The notes: a model not told the origin generated them from the sequence alone. Positions 44,747 through 53,355 are shown, numbered from the stretch's first letter. The stretch: DNA of 64,000 bases from Paraburkholderia sp. BL9I2N2 (GCF_004339745.1 NZ_SMGP01000001.1:2356001-2420000), one strand, 5' to 3'. Numbers and translations: made by a program.

Positions 44747-45670
44747 CTAGTCGGCCACGTTCCATTCAAAACTTACGTCGTCCAATTTCTCAATGCCAAG
44801 AGAGGCACCAAGCACCCTGTCGAGCGCACCTCGTAACGAGCCCCTCCGAAAAAGAGCGGCGAGAGCGAGACCCTCTCCATCGAGTCCGTTTGCAAACGCG
44901 TTCAAAATGCCCCGGGCCAAAGGGGCTGCAATTGGATCACTCGATTTCAAGTGACCTACACACAAAGAACGATTCTCGATAGAGCTACGAAGATGGTCGA
45001 GAGCACCCTGTACCGCGGCCGTAAGCTTTCCCTCAGCCATCAGCATTTCTTTAGCCACTGACAAATCGGCGGCGCGAGCCACTGCATGCATGAAAAAATG
45101 CGCGCCGCCTCGTTGCGCAGGCCACCCGAGACTCGCGCAGCCTTTTCCAAGAATGCATTTGTCGCGATTATGGTCGACGAAGTCGATCTGTACGCGCTCG
45201 TTGACAGGCACGTCCATATCGACAAGAAACTGAACTGTGCAATCCTCTCGATAAAAGCATTCGCGTGTCTCGCTGTCCATCCACCAAGGGCCATCGCCTC
45301 CAGCGTCTGGATTGTAGCGTTGTAAGCTTTTAAATTTTTTATCCGTGATCAGGTATCGATACGTTCTGATGCCAAACTCTGGCTCCTCAACAAAATAGCA
45401 ATTGTGATCTGCAAGTAGGCTCGCGAAATCGAAGTGGAAGGCGACGTTGCCGTATATCGAGCCAAGCCACGCGTTCGGAGAAAACCAGACGACTTTGATG
45501 TCGCCGTCCTTGAGTTCACTATCACTGGAGATCGGTTGAGCCCTGATTTTTCCCGCGTCGATAATGCCAATCGCACTTTCAACATGAGTCACATGAGTCA
45601 CCGCGCTAAGCTTGAAGCCTTGCCGGACTTCCTGAGACTGATCCGCCCGAGGCCTTCTTTGCGTTGACAC
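44747..45670 (-). CDS. Unrecognised protein, possibly ADP-ribosyltransferase-like
   Basis: 307 residues from GTG 45670. The N-terminal half (THVTHVESAIGIIDAGKI, then VVWFSPNAWLGSIYGNVAF, then FGIRTYRYLIT) weakly recalls the fold of DarT-like and RNA 2'-phosphotransferase proteins, which begin with a similar H-(V/I)-T-H...G pattern. The C-terminal half is helical and unrelated to anything I recognise. It is a separate minus-strand gene near the toxin-antitoxin-like operon. No macrodomain antitoxin lies next to it. The functional suggestion is weak. Confidence 0.45.
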   Translation of the reverse strand: MSTQRRPRADQSQEVRQGFKLSAVTHVTHVESAIGIIDAGKIRAQPISSDSELKDGDIKVVWFSPNAWLGSIYGNVAFHFDFASLLADHNCYFVEEPEFGIRTYRYLITDKKFKSLQRYNPDAGGDGPWWMDSETRECFYREDCTVQFLVDMDVPVNERVQIDFVDHNRDKCILGKGCASLGWPAQRGGAHFFMHAVARAADLSVAKEMLMAEGKLTAAVQGALDHLRSSIENRSLCVGHLKSSDPIAAPLARGILNAFANGLDGEGLALAALFRRGSLRGALDRVLGASLGIEKLDDVSFEWNVAD

Positions 45671-45763
45671 AGTTAGCTTCTCACTGAGTTGGGTTTTCTT
45701 CTCTCTATTGAGCGCCGTTAACCATACGCCCGCGTAGCACGCATTGACCGCAAGACCATATTC

Positions 45764-46837
45764 TCAGGCGGGTATATCTCCTGTAGCCTTGATGCGTGAA
45801 AGTTGCCTGACGGTTTGGGTAATATGAGTGTTTTGGTCAATCATTACCCAATCTTCGAGACGGCGATACGCCCGACCACCGCTTGCGGCCGAGAGGATGT
45901 TTTCCGTACCCCAGCAATCCTTGCCGCGAAATTCATCCCTGTCACATAGCAGCTTCGACAGCTTCCGATATTGCGAAGTGTCCGTCACCCATTTGACGCC
46001 TTTAACTATCAGCCAGTCCTTCTCACCAGCGTAGCGGATCTTGGCTGCGGGCTTGATCACTTTGAGGTCGATGTCGAGATATTCGGGATGGATGATCCCG
46101 TAATCAGCGTACTCAACATCCGGGTGGTGGGCTGCAATCAACTCCCATACCAGAAAATCACGGCGGGCGATTTTGTTGACGCTGTTTTTCTTGAATTTCC
46201 CCATATCACTAACAATAGCCGAAGCCGCAAATACGATTCTTGCCGGATCGAGCTTCCGAAGTTCAGGCAGAGCTTTGCTGACCCTCATTTGAATTGTGTC
46301 CGATGCGACGTTGTCTATGGATCTGAAGTCCATAAATACGTGCAAAGGTAGATCGGCCGCGCCAATTTCCGAAAGCAAGGAAGTAATTCGTTGAACCAGC
46401 GTACTAGGTAACTGGATGTCCTCAACTCCCAGCCGCACGGCAATAGCATCAGCACCCACACTCACAACGCGCCGAATTGCCAGCTTATAAGCGACATCAC
46501 GTTCAATGCCAACCACTGGAATCGCTTCAACCCGCTCAAACGAAATTCTATCGTGGATGATGTTGGCCGGATGCGCGTTATCATAACCACGCGCCGATGG
46601 CGCAATGTCGAAGAGGTCAACATAGCAGGGGCCTCGGCCGTTCCACGCGCCAGCTATGTTATTAGCCTGCTTCTCCATGTGCGCATGAACGTCAGCACCG
46701 TTGGCAGTTCCAGCCTTCAATGCAAGCACGTCAAAGAATGGGATGATGCTGGCCTTCACTTGACGGTCAAGTTGAATCACCGCTCTTGCTTCCCCAGCTT
46801 TGGTCTTGAGGATCGGGGTATAAGTTACGTCAGTCAT
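45764..46837 (-). CDS. Beta family protein (phage T4 beta-like)
   Basis: 357 residues from ATG 46837, with GGAAG upstream and 8 bases of overlap with the preceding gene. The opening YTPILKTKAGEARAVIQL and the following IIPFFDVL match the beta protein family (Pfam Beta_protein). A (beta/alpha)-barrel-like order of strands follows (VGADAIAVRL, LPLHVFMDF, RIVFAASAI). The molecular role is not established. Such genes often sit beside HTH-ImmA/IrrE genes in accessory regions, as here, which hints at a defence or regulatory module. Confidence 0.65.
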   Translation of the reverse strand: MTDVTYTPILKTKAGEARAVIQLDRQVKASIIPFFDVLALKAGTANGADVHAHMEKQANNIAGAWNGRGPCYVDLFDIAPSARGYDNAHPANIIHDRISFERVEAIPVVGIERDVAYKLAIRRVVSVGADAIAVRLGVEDIQLPSTLVQRITSLLSEIGAADLPLHVFMDFRSIDNVASDTIQMRVSKALPELRKLDPARIVFAASAIVSDMGKFKKNSVNKIARRDFLVWELIAAHHPDVEYADYGIIHPEYLDIDLKVIKPAAKIRYAGEKDWLIVKGVKWVTDTSQYRKLSKLLCDRDEFRGKDCWGTENILSAASGGRAYRRLEDWVMIDQNTHITQTVRQLSRIKATGDIPA

Positions 46838-48044
46838 TTTCGTCTTCCGTAGAGGAAATTTTGAAAACATCCTTTATGTTTTGGAGTGTCCCAAACTCCT
46901 TCAAGATCCTGTAGTTATTTGTCTCTCGCTGAATCCTACCTGCAACGATCGAAGGATGAATCATCAATTCGTTGGCAAGCTTTACTACGGCTTCACTTCT
47001 TTTTGTTCGATAGGCCTCGCTGCTCTTCCAGATTTGGCGAGGAATGAAAGCCTCTGCAGCGAGAATATTTGCCTCATTTTCGCGCTCGTCTTCTTCATTA
47101 ATTTCGTCTTCGTCGACGAAGGCGGAATTCTGCGGACGCAGGTGACGCTGAACATGAATCAGTTCATGCATGAGCGTGAACCAAAAGTAGTCCGGCCGAC
47201 TATAGCGCAAAGTTAGACCAACGATGGGCGTTCCATCTTGGTCTAGGACTGCCGCGCCATCAAGTTTTGTCTTCGGTAAATGTGGTTCGATTACCAAGAT
47301 TACTCCTTTCATCGCAAGGAACTCACGCGCCAGCAACGGGCCATCGTCAGACCGACTCAACTTGGCCAACTGTTTCAAAAACTCATCAGTAATGGAACCA
47401 TGCACGTACCGAACATCGGGCTTTTTAAAGTCACGAGCGCGAATTAACACACGTGCAATCCAGGCATAGATTGCATAGCGATTCTCTTCCTTACTGACCC
47501 CGCTCAGACTCTTACGAAGAAGTACAGGGGCGTTCTGCACCGAAGTACGGGCAAAGAAGGAGCGAATTAGCTGTTCCCCGGTTTTGCCTTCCGCGAAATC
47601 CATGTCGAACCACCCACGCTTTTGCATCTCTCTGACGGGGAACCTCTTCCAATCAATGTCCGCGGCGTCAATGCTCTCTTGCTTAGGGTGCCCAATCAGG
47701 ATCTCCGCAGGAATCTTCAATTGCTCATGAATCGTTCGAATCATGCTCAAGGAAAGAGGCTTCTTTCGTCCAAGAGCTTCCGATGCGTGACTTTTGCTGC
47801 CGATCATGTCGGCGAAATCTTTCTGTTTCAAACCGAGTTCGGCTAAGCGATAGACGATAGCGTCGATCGGATCGGGAGCGTCAAATTTAAACCGGTTCTC
47901 TTCGTATTTTTCAAGAAGTAGCGAAATGACCTCCAGTCTCTCCGCCTCCTGGCTTCCTGGCATCGGGTCGGAAAGTGCCAACTCCTTCGCTTGCTGAAGG
48001 AGGGCCTCATATTGCAGCTCGTCGCGAATTACGCGCAGTTCCAT
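46830..48044 (-). CDS. HigA-like HTH / ImmA-IrrE metallopeptidase fusion
   Basis: 404 residues. The N-terminal ~120 residues form a HigA-type antitoxin HTH (LGLKQKDFADMIGSKSHASE). The C-terminal half is an ImmA/IrrE zinc peptidase with the HELIH motif in FWFTLMHELIHVQRHL. Proteins of this type repress a promoter and, on a signal, cleave a repressor or themselves. It starts one base after the HigB-like gene ends and overlaps the beta family gene, so the three genes form one operon. Confidence 0.8.
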   Translation of the reverse strand: MELRVIRDELQYEALLQQAKELALSDPMPGSQEAERLEVISLLLEKYEENRFKFDAPDPIDAIVYRLAELGLKQKDFADMIGSKSHASEALGRKKPLSLSMIRTIHEQLKIPAEILIGHPKQESIDAADIDWKRFPVREMQKRGWFDMDFAEGKTGEQLIRSFFARTSVQNAPVLLRKSLSGVSKEENRYAIYAWIARVLIRARDFKKPDVRYVHGSITDEFLKQLAKLSRSDDGPLLAREFLAMKGVILVIEPHLPKTKLDGAAVLDQDGTPIVGLTLRYSRPDYFWFTLMHELIHVQRHLRPQNSAFVDEDEINEEDERENEANILAAEAFIPRQIWKSSEAYRTKRSEAVVKLANELMIHPSIVAGRIQRETNNYRILKEFGTLQNIKDVFKISSTEDEND

Positions 48045-48045
48045 A

Positions 48046-48330
48046 TCATGACTCTCGGATCTGGGGTGATTCGGTCTCCGTCACAGCAAGCACGATCAAA
48101 ATTCCAGTGTTAAATGCGATTTGCACAGTAATGGAACAACCAATCCCAACCGGGTAGAAGCGGGCCAAACGGGGGGTCAGAAACTTGACGGTAGGAAAAG
48201 AGGCGGCTGTTTCTGCTTGGTTGTGCCACGTAGATTGACGGGCGATGGCCTGCCACATGGCAAGTGCCGTTCCGGCTGAGGGAAATCGCCGGGTGTAAAG
48301 AATGATGTGCGCGCGGCCGATCAGTATCAT
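48046..48330 (-). CDS. HigB-like toxin, possibly degenerate
   Basis: 94 residues from ATG 48330. The N-terminal half (RFPSAGTALAMWQAIARQSTW and a following SFPTVKFL) fits the HigB family of mRNA interferases. The C-terminal part keeps an IAFNTGILIVLAV strand, but the usual NKYRL motif reads CSITVQ and the end diverges after VTETE. Toxin activity may be lost or altered. It is first in the operon with the HTH-ImmA/IrrE gene. An extended -10 box ends only 7 bases before the ATG, so the mRNA may be leaderless. Confidence 0.5.
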   Translation of the reverse strand: MILIGRAHIILYTRRFPSAGTALAMWQAIARQSTWHNQAETAASFPTVKFLTPRLARFYPVGIGCSITVQIAFNTGILIVLAVTETESPQIRES

Positions 48331-48337
48331 GAGCCCG

Positions 48338-48385
48338 AGTATAGCAGAAGTTCCCAAAAAAGGAACTAGATTCCCGATTTAGGAA
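48338..48385 (-). promoter_or_regulatory. Promoter with paired operators for the HigB-like operon
   Basis: On the minus strand an extended -10 TGCTATACT (48346-48338) precedes the HigB-like ATG. Two 15-bp dyads of form TTCCC-N5-GGGAA-like (TTCCCAAAAAAGGAA at 48351-48365 and TTCCCGATTTAGGAA at 48371-48385) start 20 bases apart, over the expected -35 region. That is the layout of an autoregulated antitoxin operator. Confidence 0.5.
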
Positions 48386-48579
48386 GTTCGTGCTTCTCTG
48401 CGCAGCCAAGATTTGACGCAACTCATAGTAGGTACGGTCGCGAAACATCCGCAAAACAAAAGGGGCAATCAATGGCCTCCATCCATATCCGGCGCGTTCG
48501 ACCAAGTGTGCGGACCTTCACTCAGTGTTCGGTGAATCGTCTTTGAATTGGAGAACAAGACGGTCCCTCCCCTAGAGCA
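48386..48579. other. Intergenic region between the HigB-like operon and the integrase
   Basis: About 190 bases with no supported gene or terminator. Confidence 0.3.
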
Positions 48580-49728
48580 TCAGTAATTTTCGCCGATCAC
48601 GGAAACGCGATTGAGGCGCTCAACGATATTGTCGGTGAATGCCCCATAGTTCGATTGGATGATCGCAACGCTTGTGCCCGTCAATTCGGCCACTGTATAA
48701 ACGTCGATGCCCTGCGCGATAGCCTCGCTGATATAGGTATGCCGCATGCAATATAAAACCGCATCCAACAAACCAGCGATTTCTCGAGCCTCCCGGAATG
48801 CCTTACCCCAAATGGGTGCGGTCCAACGCTTTGCGTCTGTAGTGGTCAATAACGGCGCATTGGCGATCTTATCTTTAGCCTGCGTCGCGAAGAATTCGCG
48901 CGCCTTGTCCGACAGCGGCACCTTGCGACTGCCCGTCTTGCCGTTGAGCATCAAGACCCCCGCACTACAGTCGAAGTCGGCCACATTCGCGCTCGCAACT
49001 TCGCCCGGCCGCGCTCCAATATGCAGCAATGCGATCGCGAGCGTGCGTAAATCGCCAGGCATCGCCTGAAGTAAGAAAGTACGTTGCTCAGCCGTCAACC
49101 AGCCTTTCCGGCGGGTACCAACATCAGCGAATTGATTGACCTCCTTCCAGCCCGCGTCGCTCGAAACAAGTTTGAGTCGCGCCTTGGCATAATTCAACGC
49201 CGCTTTCAACGACTTAAGGTTGCGGTTTACGGAATCCTTGGCGCGCTTGTAGCTTTCCTCATCATCGGGGGAAGCATCGTCTAATTGCGCATTGCGCCAC
49301 CGCTCGACATCCAGAGGGCGTAGCCTTGCGATGTTGACCATGCCGATGGGCTTCTCATAGACCAATCGCTTAAATCTGCCCTCGGCGTCGTGAGCGGTAG
49401 CATCACCCTTCTCCAAACGCCGATTCTCGACATATAAGCGACACACGTCGGCGACCGTTTTTCTGTCATGGTGAACACCCGCCCCCAACTCGTCCGCCCA
49501 CCGTTCAACCGCTTTGCGCGCCTCGTTGTATTCGCAAAGTGCATCACCGAACGAGCTGAACTGGTATTTGCCATCCTCGCTCATGCGACGTCCGATCCAA
49601 GTGCCCGCCCCCGATTCCAACTTACGGTACCCGACGTGAACGCCCGTGCTTATGCGCTCCCAATACGGCTCACGGCGCGACGCAAGTTTGGCGCGCGCCG
49701 TTTTCGTCTGAATGCTTATTCTCATCAT
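48580..49728 (-). CDS. int: Tyrosine-type site-specific integrase
   Basis: 382 residues from ATG 49728 (ATG 49725 adjacent; GGGG upstream). The order is an Arm/SAM-like N-terminal part, a core-binding domain and a catalytic domain with GARPGEVASANVADF (first Arg), YCMRHTYISEA (second Arg) and QSNYGAF (nucleophile Tyr). The residues at the two catalytic His positions read Tyr and Thr; such variation is seen in this integrase subgroup. It lies about 150 bases from attR and points away from it. It is the best candidate for the enzyme that inserted the island at the DUF47 start codon. Confidence 0.92.
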   Translation of the reverse strand: MMRISIQTKTARAKLASRREPYWERISTGVHVGYRKLESGAGTWIGRRMSEDGKYQFSSFGDALCEYNEARKAVERWADELGAGVHHDRKTVADVCRLYVENRRLEKGDATAHDAEGRFKRLVYEKPIGMVNIARLRPLDVERWRNAQLDDASPDDEESYKRAKDSVNRNLKSLKAALNYAKARLKLVSSDAGWKEVNQFADVGTRRKGWLTAEQRTFLLQAMPGDLRTLAIALLHIGARPGEVASANVADFDCSAGVLMLNGKTGSRKVPLSDKAREFFATQAKDKIANAPLLTTTDAKRWTAPIWGKAFREAREIAGLLDAVLYCMRHTYISEAIAQGIDVYTVAELTGTSVAIIQSNYGAFTDNIVERLNRVSVIGENY

Positions 49729-49831
49729 GTAAAACCCCGGCCAAGTTCCGTATACGGATTTTATACGGAAAATCACTGCCGGACGAACTCGAACGAAATA
49801 GAACAAACTTCTTAATTATCAATACCTTATT

Positions 49832-49906
49832 TCACCCGCTGCGAACCTCACCGAACGGTGTCGGACGGTACATTTTGCCCTCGGTGGGCATGAATCGACC
49901 GAACAT
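49832..49906 (-). pseudogene. Severed 5' end of the DUF47 gene fused to island sequence
   Basis: Reading leftward from the ATG at 49906, the first ten full codons are those of DUF47 (MFGRFMPTEG). The frame then runs into island DNA for 14 codons and stops at TGA (49834-49832), giving a 24-residue chimera. It lies on the native upstream side of the DUF47-pit operon and would be translated from that operon's original signals. Confidence 0.7.
49875..49906. repeat. attR: right 32-bp direct repeat of the island
   Basis: Perfect copy of 4152-4183, next to the integrase gene and followed by core sequence and dnaB. The flanks differ from the left copy from the first base outside the repeat. Confidence 0.88.
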
Positions 49907-50033
49907 TGGGATCCCGAAAATTGGTCACATTATGGCTGACATAAAACCGCCACATTGTACCGTTGCGAGACCCGAGCCGCACTTTTGAAAGCGCCGTTAC
50001 AACGACGCTCCAGTTATCGCTTCACTTCTCCGC
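49907..50033 (-). promoter_or_regulatory. Native dnaB-DUF47 intergenic region, now cut off from its operon
   Basis: 127 bases between the end of dnaB and attR. It should carry the original leader of the DUF47-pit operon (CGGGATCCC just before the ATG). In the integrated state any minus-strand transcript from here, or read-through from dnaB, would enter attR and the integrase gene. No clear -35/-10 was identified. Confidence 0.5.
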
Positions 50034-51419
50034 TCAATCGCTGTAGAAATTCTGCGCACCGGCAAAGTTGTCGAACTTCGTGAATTGGCCATGGAACGTG
50101 AGTCGAACGGGGCCGATCGGACCATTCCGCTGTTTACCGATGATGATCTCGGCCGTGCCTTTGTCCGGACTGTCCGGGTTGTACACCTCGTCGCGGTAAA
50201 TGAACAGGATCACGTCGGCATCCTGTTCGATAGCGCCGGATTCGCGCAAGTCCGACATGATCGGCCGCTTGTTCGGACGCTGTTCGAGACCCCGGTTGAG
50301 CTGCGACAAGGCGATTACCGGCACGTCGAGTTCCTTGGCGAGGCTCTTCAGCGAACGCGAGATTTCCGAGATTTCGGTCGCGCGGTTTTCACCCGACGAC
50401 GAGCCGCTCATCAGCTGCAAATAGTCGATGATGATCAAACCGAGCTTGCCGCACTGGCGCGACAATCGGCGCGCGCGCGAGCGCAATTCCATCGGGTTCA
50501 GACCGCCGGTTTCGTCGATGAAAATCTGCGCCTCGCTCATTTTCTGCACGGCGTGAGTGAGCTTCGGCCAATCCTCGTCAGTCAGGCGCCCGGTTCGCAT
50601 GCGGTGCTGATCCAGCCGCCCGACCGAGCCGAGCATACGCATGGTGAGCTGTGAACCCGGCATTTCCATCGAGAACACCGCGACCGGCAAGCCGTACTCG
50701 ACCGCCACGTATTCGCCGACGTTCATCGAAAACGCCGTTTTACCCATCGACGGACGGCCCGCGACGATGATCAGCTCGCCGCCGTGCATGCCCGAAGTCA
50801 TGCGGTCCAGATCGACAAAGCCGGTCGGCGTGCCCGTTACGTCGCTCGGATTGGCGGTGTGATACAGCGTGTCGATCCGCTCGACCACTTCCGTGAGCAG
50901 CGGCCCGATTTCGAGGAAACCTTGCGTGCCGCGCGCGCCGTCTTCGGCGATCGAAAACACCTTCGACTCGGCCTCGTCCAGCAGCTGGCGGACTTCCTTG
51001 CCCTGCGGATTGAAGGCGTCGGCCGAGATTTCATCGGCAACCGAGACCAGCCGGCGCAACACTGCGCGATCGCGCACGATTTCCGCGTAGCGGCGGATGT
51101 TGGCCGCGCTCGGCGTGTTCTGCGCCAGCGCGTTCAGATAGGCGAGACCGCCGACTTCTTCCGCCTTGCCCGAGGTGCCGAGCGCCTCGTACACGGTGAT
51201 TACGTCGGCCGGGCGCGTGGCCGCGATCAGCTTGCCGATGTGCTCGAAGATGATGCGGTGGTCGTAGCGGTAAAAATCGCTCTGCGACAGGAAGTCGGCG
51301 ATGCGGTCCCACGCGGCATTGTCGAGCAGCAGGCCGCCCAGCACCGATTGCTCGGCCTCGATCGAATGCGGCGGGACTTTCAGCGACTCGAGTTGGGGAT
51401 CTTTGGACGGTGCGTTCAT
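50034..51419 (-). CDS. dnaB: Replicative DNA helicase DnaB
   Basis: 461 residues, the usual length. The N-terminal primase-interaction domain (PHSIEAEQSVLGGLLLDN) is followed by a RecA-like C-terminal ATPase with Walker A (GRPSMGKTAF), a LIIIDYLQLM Walker B strand and the ALSQLNRGLE and DLRESGAIEQDADVI motifs. It forms the hexameric ring that unwinds the replication fork. No intein is present. It follows rplI on the same strand after a terminator, in the order common in Burkholderia relatives. Confidence 0.97.
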   Translation of the reverse strand: MNAPSKDPQLESLKVPPHSIEAEQSVLGGLLLDNAAWDRIADFLSQSDFYRYDHRIIFEHIGKLIAATRPADVITVYEALGTSGKAEEVGGLAYLNALAQNTPSAANIRRYAEIVRDRAVLRRLVSVADEISADAFNPQGKEVRQLLDEAESKVFSIAEDGARGTQGFLEIGPLLTEVVERIDTLYHTANPSDVTGTPTGFVDLDRMTSGMHGGELIIVAGRPSMGKTAFSMNVGEYVAVEYGLPVAVFSMEMPGSQLTMRMLGSVGRLDQHRMRTGRLTDEDWPKLTHAVQKMSEAQIFIDETGGLNPMELRSRARRLSRQCGKLGLIIIDYLQLMSGSSSGENRATEISEISRSLKSLAKELDVPVIALSQLNRGLEQRPNKRPIMSDLRESGAIEQDADVILFIYRDEVYNPDSPDKGTAEIIIGKQRNGPIGPVRLTFHGQFTKFDNFAGAQNFYSD

Positions 51420-51491
51420 GGAGAGGGATTATCGGGCAAATCGGGGGCGCGCGGGCGGCTGCGGCGAGCGGGAAAAACAAAAAAACGGGCA

Positions 51492-51524
51492 CAAAAAAAA
51501 CAGGGGCCGGTTCCCCGGCCCCTG
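51492..51524 (-). terminator. Rho-independent terminator between rplI and dnaB
   Basis: The 10-bp perfect stem CAGGGGCCGG/CCGGCCCCTG with a TTCC loop is followed on the minus strand by a run of Ts (A-run at 51492-51500). It ends the rpsF-priB-rpsR-rplI transcript, so dnaB probably has its own promoter or depends on read-through. Confidence 0.8.
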
Positions 51525-51561
51525 CCTTTTGCCAGCAACCTCCTGGCAGATGCTATTTGAT

Positions 51562-51600
51562 GCTTAGACGCGGTCGGCTTAGACGCGGTCGGCTTAGACG
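51562..51600. repeat. 15-bp tandem repeat at the rplI stop codon
   Basis: GCTTAGACGCGGTCG occurs twice in tandem (51562-51576, 51577-51591), with a third partial copy that overlaps the rplI stop codon. It is a recent slippage-type duplication just after the gene, with no coding effect. Confidence 0.75.
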
Positions 51601-52046
51601 TGCTCGCCGATCACAGCCACCGTCACATCGACCAGAACGTCGGTGTGCAGCGAGATTTGAACTGCGTGTTCGCCAACCATCTTCAGCGGGCCTTCCGGCA
51701 GACGCACTTGCGCCTTTTCCACTGCGAAGCCTTGCTTGACCAGAGCTTCAGCGATGTCCGCGTTCGTCACCGAACCGAACAGACGGCCGTCGACGCCAGC
51801 CTTCTGATTGATCTGAACCGTCGAGCCGCCCAGCTTTTCGCCTTGAGCTTGAGCCGCAGCCAGCTTTTCAGCGGCGACTTTCTCGAGTTCTGCACGGCGC
51901 ACTTCGAATTCAGCCAGGGCTTCCTTCGTTGCACGGCGAGCTTGCTTGTTCGGGATCAGGAAGTTACGTGCGTAACCGTCCTTGACCTTCACGATATCGC
52001 CCAGGTTGCCCAGATTGACGACTTTTTCCAGAAGAATAATTTGCAT
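51594..52046 (-). CDS. rplI: 50S ribosomal protein L9
   Basis: 150 residues. The N-terminal signature [32 protein letters not shown] (cut: [22 protein letters not shown]) is diagnostic of L9. A long helix ([20 protein letters not shown]) and a C-terminal domain ending in [10 protein letters not shown] follow. It is the last gene of the S6-PriB-S18-L9 cluster. Confidence 0.97.
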   Translation of the reverse strand: MQIILLEKVVNLGNLGDIVKVKDGYARNFLIPNKQARRATKEALAEFEVRRAELEKVAAEKLAAAQAQGEKLGGSTVQINQKAGVDGRLFGSVTNADIAEALVKQGFAVEKAQVRLPEGPLKMVGEHAVQISLHTDVLVDVTVAVIGEHV

Positions 52047-52073
52047 TCGGAGACTCCTTATCGCGTCGTCGGG

Positions 52074-52349
52074 TTAGGCCTTGTGCTGGTCGGTGTACGG
52101 CACCAGCGCGAGGAAACGCGCGCGCTTGATTGCCGTGTCCAGCTGGCGTTGATAGTGCGACTTCGTACCCGTGAGACGCGCCGGCGTGATCTTGCCGTTT
52201 TCGCCGATGAAGTCCTTCAGCGTTTCGAGGTCCTTGTAGTCGATGTGATCGACGCCAGCGGCCGTGAAACGGCAGAACTTCTTGCGCTTGAAGAGCGGAT
52301 TTTGTTGCTGACGACGCTTGTCGAATTTCTTACCAGTCGGGCGGGGCAT
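52074..52349 (-). CDS. rpsR: 30S ribosomal protein S18
   Basis: 91 residues, basic, with the S18 core [20 protein letters not shown] and [20 protein letters not shown]. It binds the 30S platform together with S6. It lies 2 bases after priB and 27 before rplI, in a single operon. Confidence 0.97.
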   Translation of the reverse strand: MPRPTGKKFDKRRQQQNPLFKRKKFCRFTAAGVDHIDYKDLETLKDFIGENGKITPARLTGTKSHYQRQLDTAIKRARFLALVPYTDQHKA

Positions 52350-52351
52350 GT

Positions 52352-52651
52352 TCAGTCCTTTCCAATGTCCTGCAATGCTGTGATGTGAAATACCAGAGTT
52401 CTTGCGTTGCGGTGCTTTTTCGCCAGAAAGCCGGTGAAGAGCGTTTCTACGCCCATCTGACAGCTTTCCAGCTTACCGCTCGCCTCGCCTGCGGCTACTG
52501 CCTGCATGGTCAGTTCGACTTGCCGGGCGATGCCGGCTTCGACGACTTCCGTGCGGTGGTGCAACGTGCAGCCTGCAATCGGAACGCCGGCGGGGGTGTA
52601 CCGCACCGGTTCGCGTTCGACGACGCTGGCCGTGAGTTGCAGCCGGTTCAT
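52352..52651 (-). CDS. priB: Primosomal replication protein N
   Basis: 99 residues, single OB-fold related to SSB ([20 protein letters not shown], then ALQDIGKD at the end). PriB helps PriA and DnaT restart stalled forks. The position between rpsF and rpsR is the standard proteobacterial arrangement and supports the call. Confidence 0.93.
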   Translation of the reverse strand: MNRLQLTASVVEREPVRYTPAGVPIAGCTLHHRTEVVEAGIARQVELTMQAVAAGEASGKLESCQMGVETLFTGFLAKKHRNARTLVFHITALQDIGKD

Positions 52652-52701
52652 GTAGCCTTTGGCGAGAACGACGCTGAATCTGGTAGCTTAAATAGTGTGT
52701 C

Positions 52702-53076
52702 TTAAGCCTGCGCTTCGGACGGTTGCGTAGCAGCCGACTTCTTGGCTTCTTCGCGCTGCACTTCCTTCATCATCGGCGACGGGCCGGTTTCGGCCTTCTT
52801 CATCTTGACGATCAGGTGACGCAGAACGGCGTCGTTGAACTTGAATGCGTGTTCCAGCTCGTCGAGCGTGGTTTGGTCGCATTCGATGTTCATGCAGACG
52901 TAGTGAGCCTTGGCGAGTTTCTCGATCATGTAGGCCAGTTGGCGACGGCCCCAGTCTTCGATACGGTGGATCTGGCCACCGTGCGACGTGATCGTGCTCT
53001 TGTAACGCTCGATCATGGCGGGCACTTGCTCGCTCTGATCGGGATGCACGATAAAGACGATTTCATAATGACGCAT
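52702..53076 (-). CDS. rpsF: 30S ribosomal protein S6
   Basis: 124 residues from ATG 53076, chosen because AAGGAG lies upstream; an in-frame start at 53139 lacks such a site. It opens [19 protein letters not shown], with [20 protein letters not shown] in the middle and a long charged C-terminal tail ([15 protein letters not shown]), common in Burkholderia S6. It is the first gene of the cluster. Confidence 0.97.
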   Translation of the reverse strand: MRHYEIVFIVHPDQSEQVPAMIERYKSTITSHGGQIHRIEDWGRRQLAYMIEKLAKAHYVCMNIECDQTTLDELEHAFKFNDAVLRHLIVKMKKAETGPSPMMKEVQREEAKKSAATQPSEAQA

Positions 53077-53355
53077 ACACACTCCTTGTGGATTAAAGCC
53101 ACCCGGGCGTCGGAACCGGTGTGGCAAGTGAGAAGCCAAAGAGTGTAACCCGAATGGGGCCGGGTTGCAAGATATCCCGTTATTGCGGCGCGTGAATCGG
53201 GTGTGTTTTCAAGGGTTTAGGCGGTGGCGCCGCGAAGCCGGATGCGGCATTTCGTGCCGGGCAGACTGAAACGGGCGGTCAGCCTTTTCGCGTTAAGCAA
53301 GAGCAGCCGGCCGGGCCAGGCGGCCCGCCAAGGCCGCCAAGCCGCCGTTTGCAGT

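Larger units (their letters stand above)
4152..49906. mobile_element. Integrated genomic island (about 45.7 kb)
   Basis: Bounded by the 32-bp direct repeats, with a tyrosine integrase next to the right repeat and an AlpA-type regulator near the left end. The cargo includes replication-initiator-like, ParB/RepB-like, large serine recombinase, resolvase, toxin-antitoxin-like, contact-dependent inhibition and possible defence genes. Removing it would place dnaB about 127 bp upstream of the DUF47-pit operon on the same strand, a coherent core arrangement. No conjugation genes (relaxase, type IV secretion) or phage structural genes were recognised, so its means of transfer is unclear. Confidence 0.88.
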
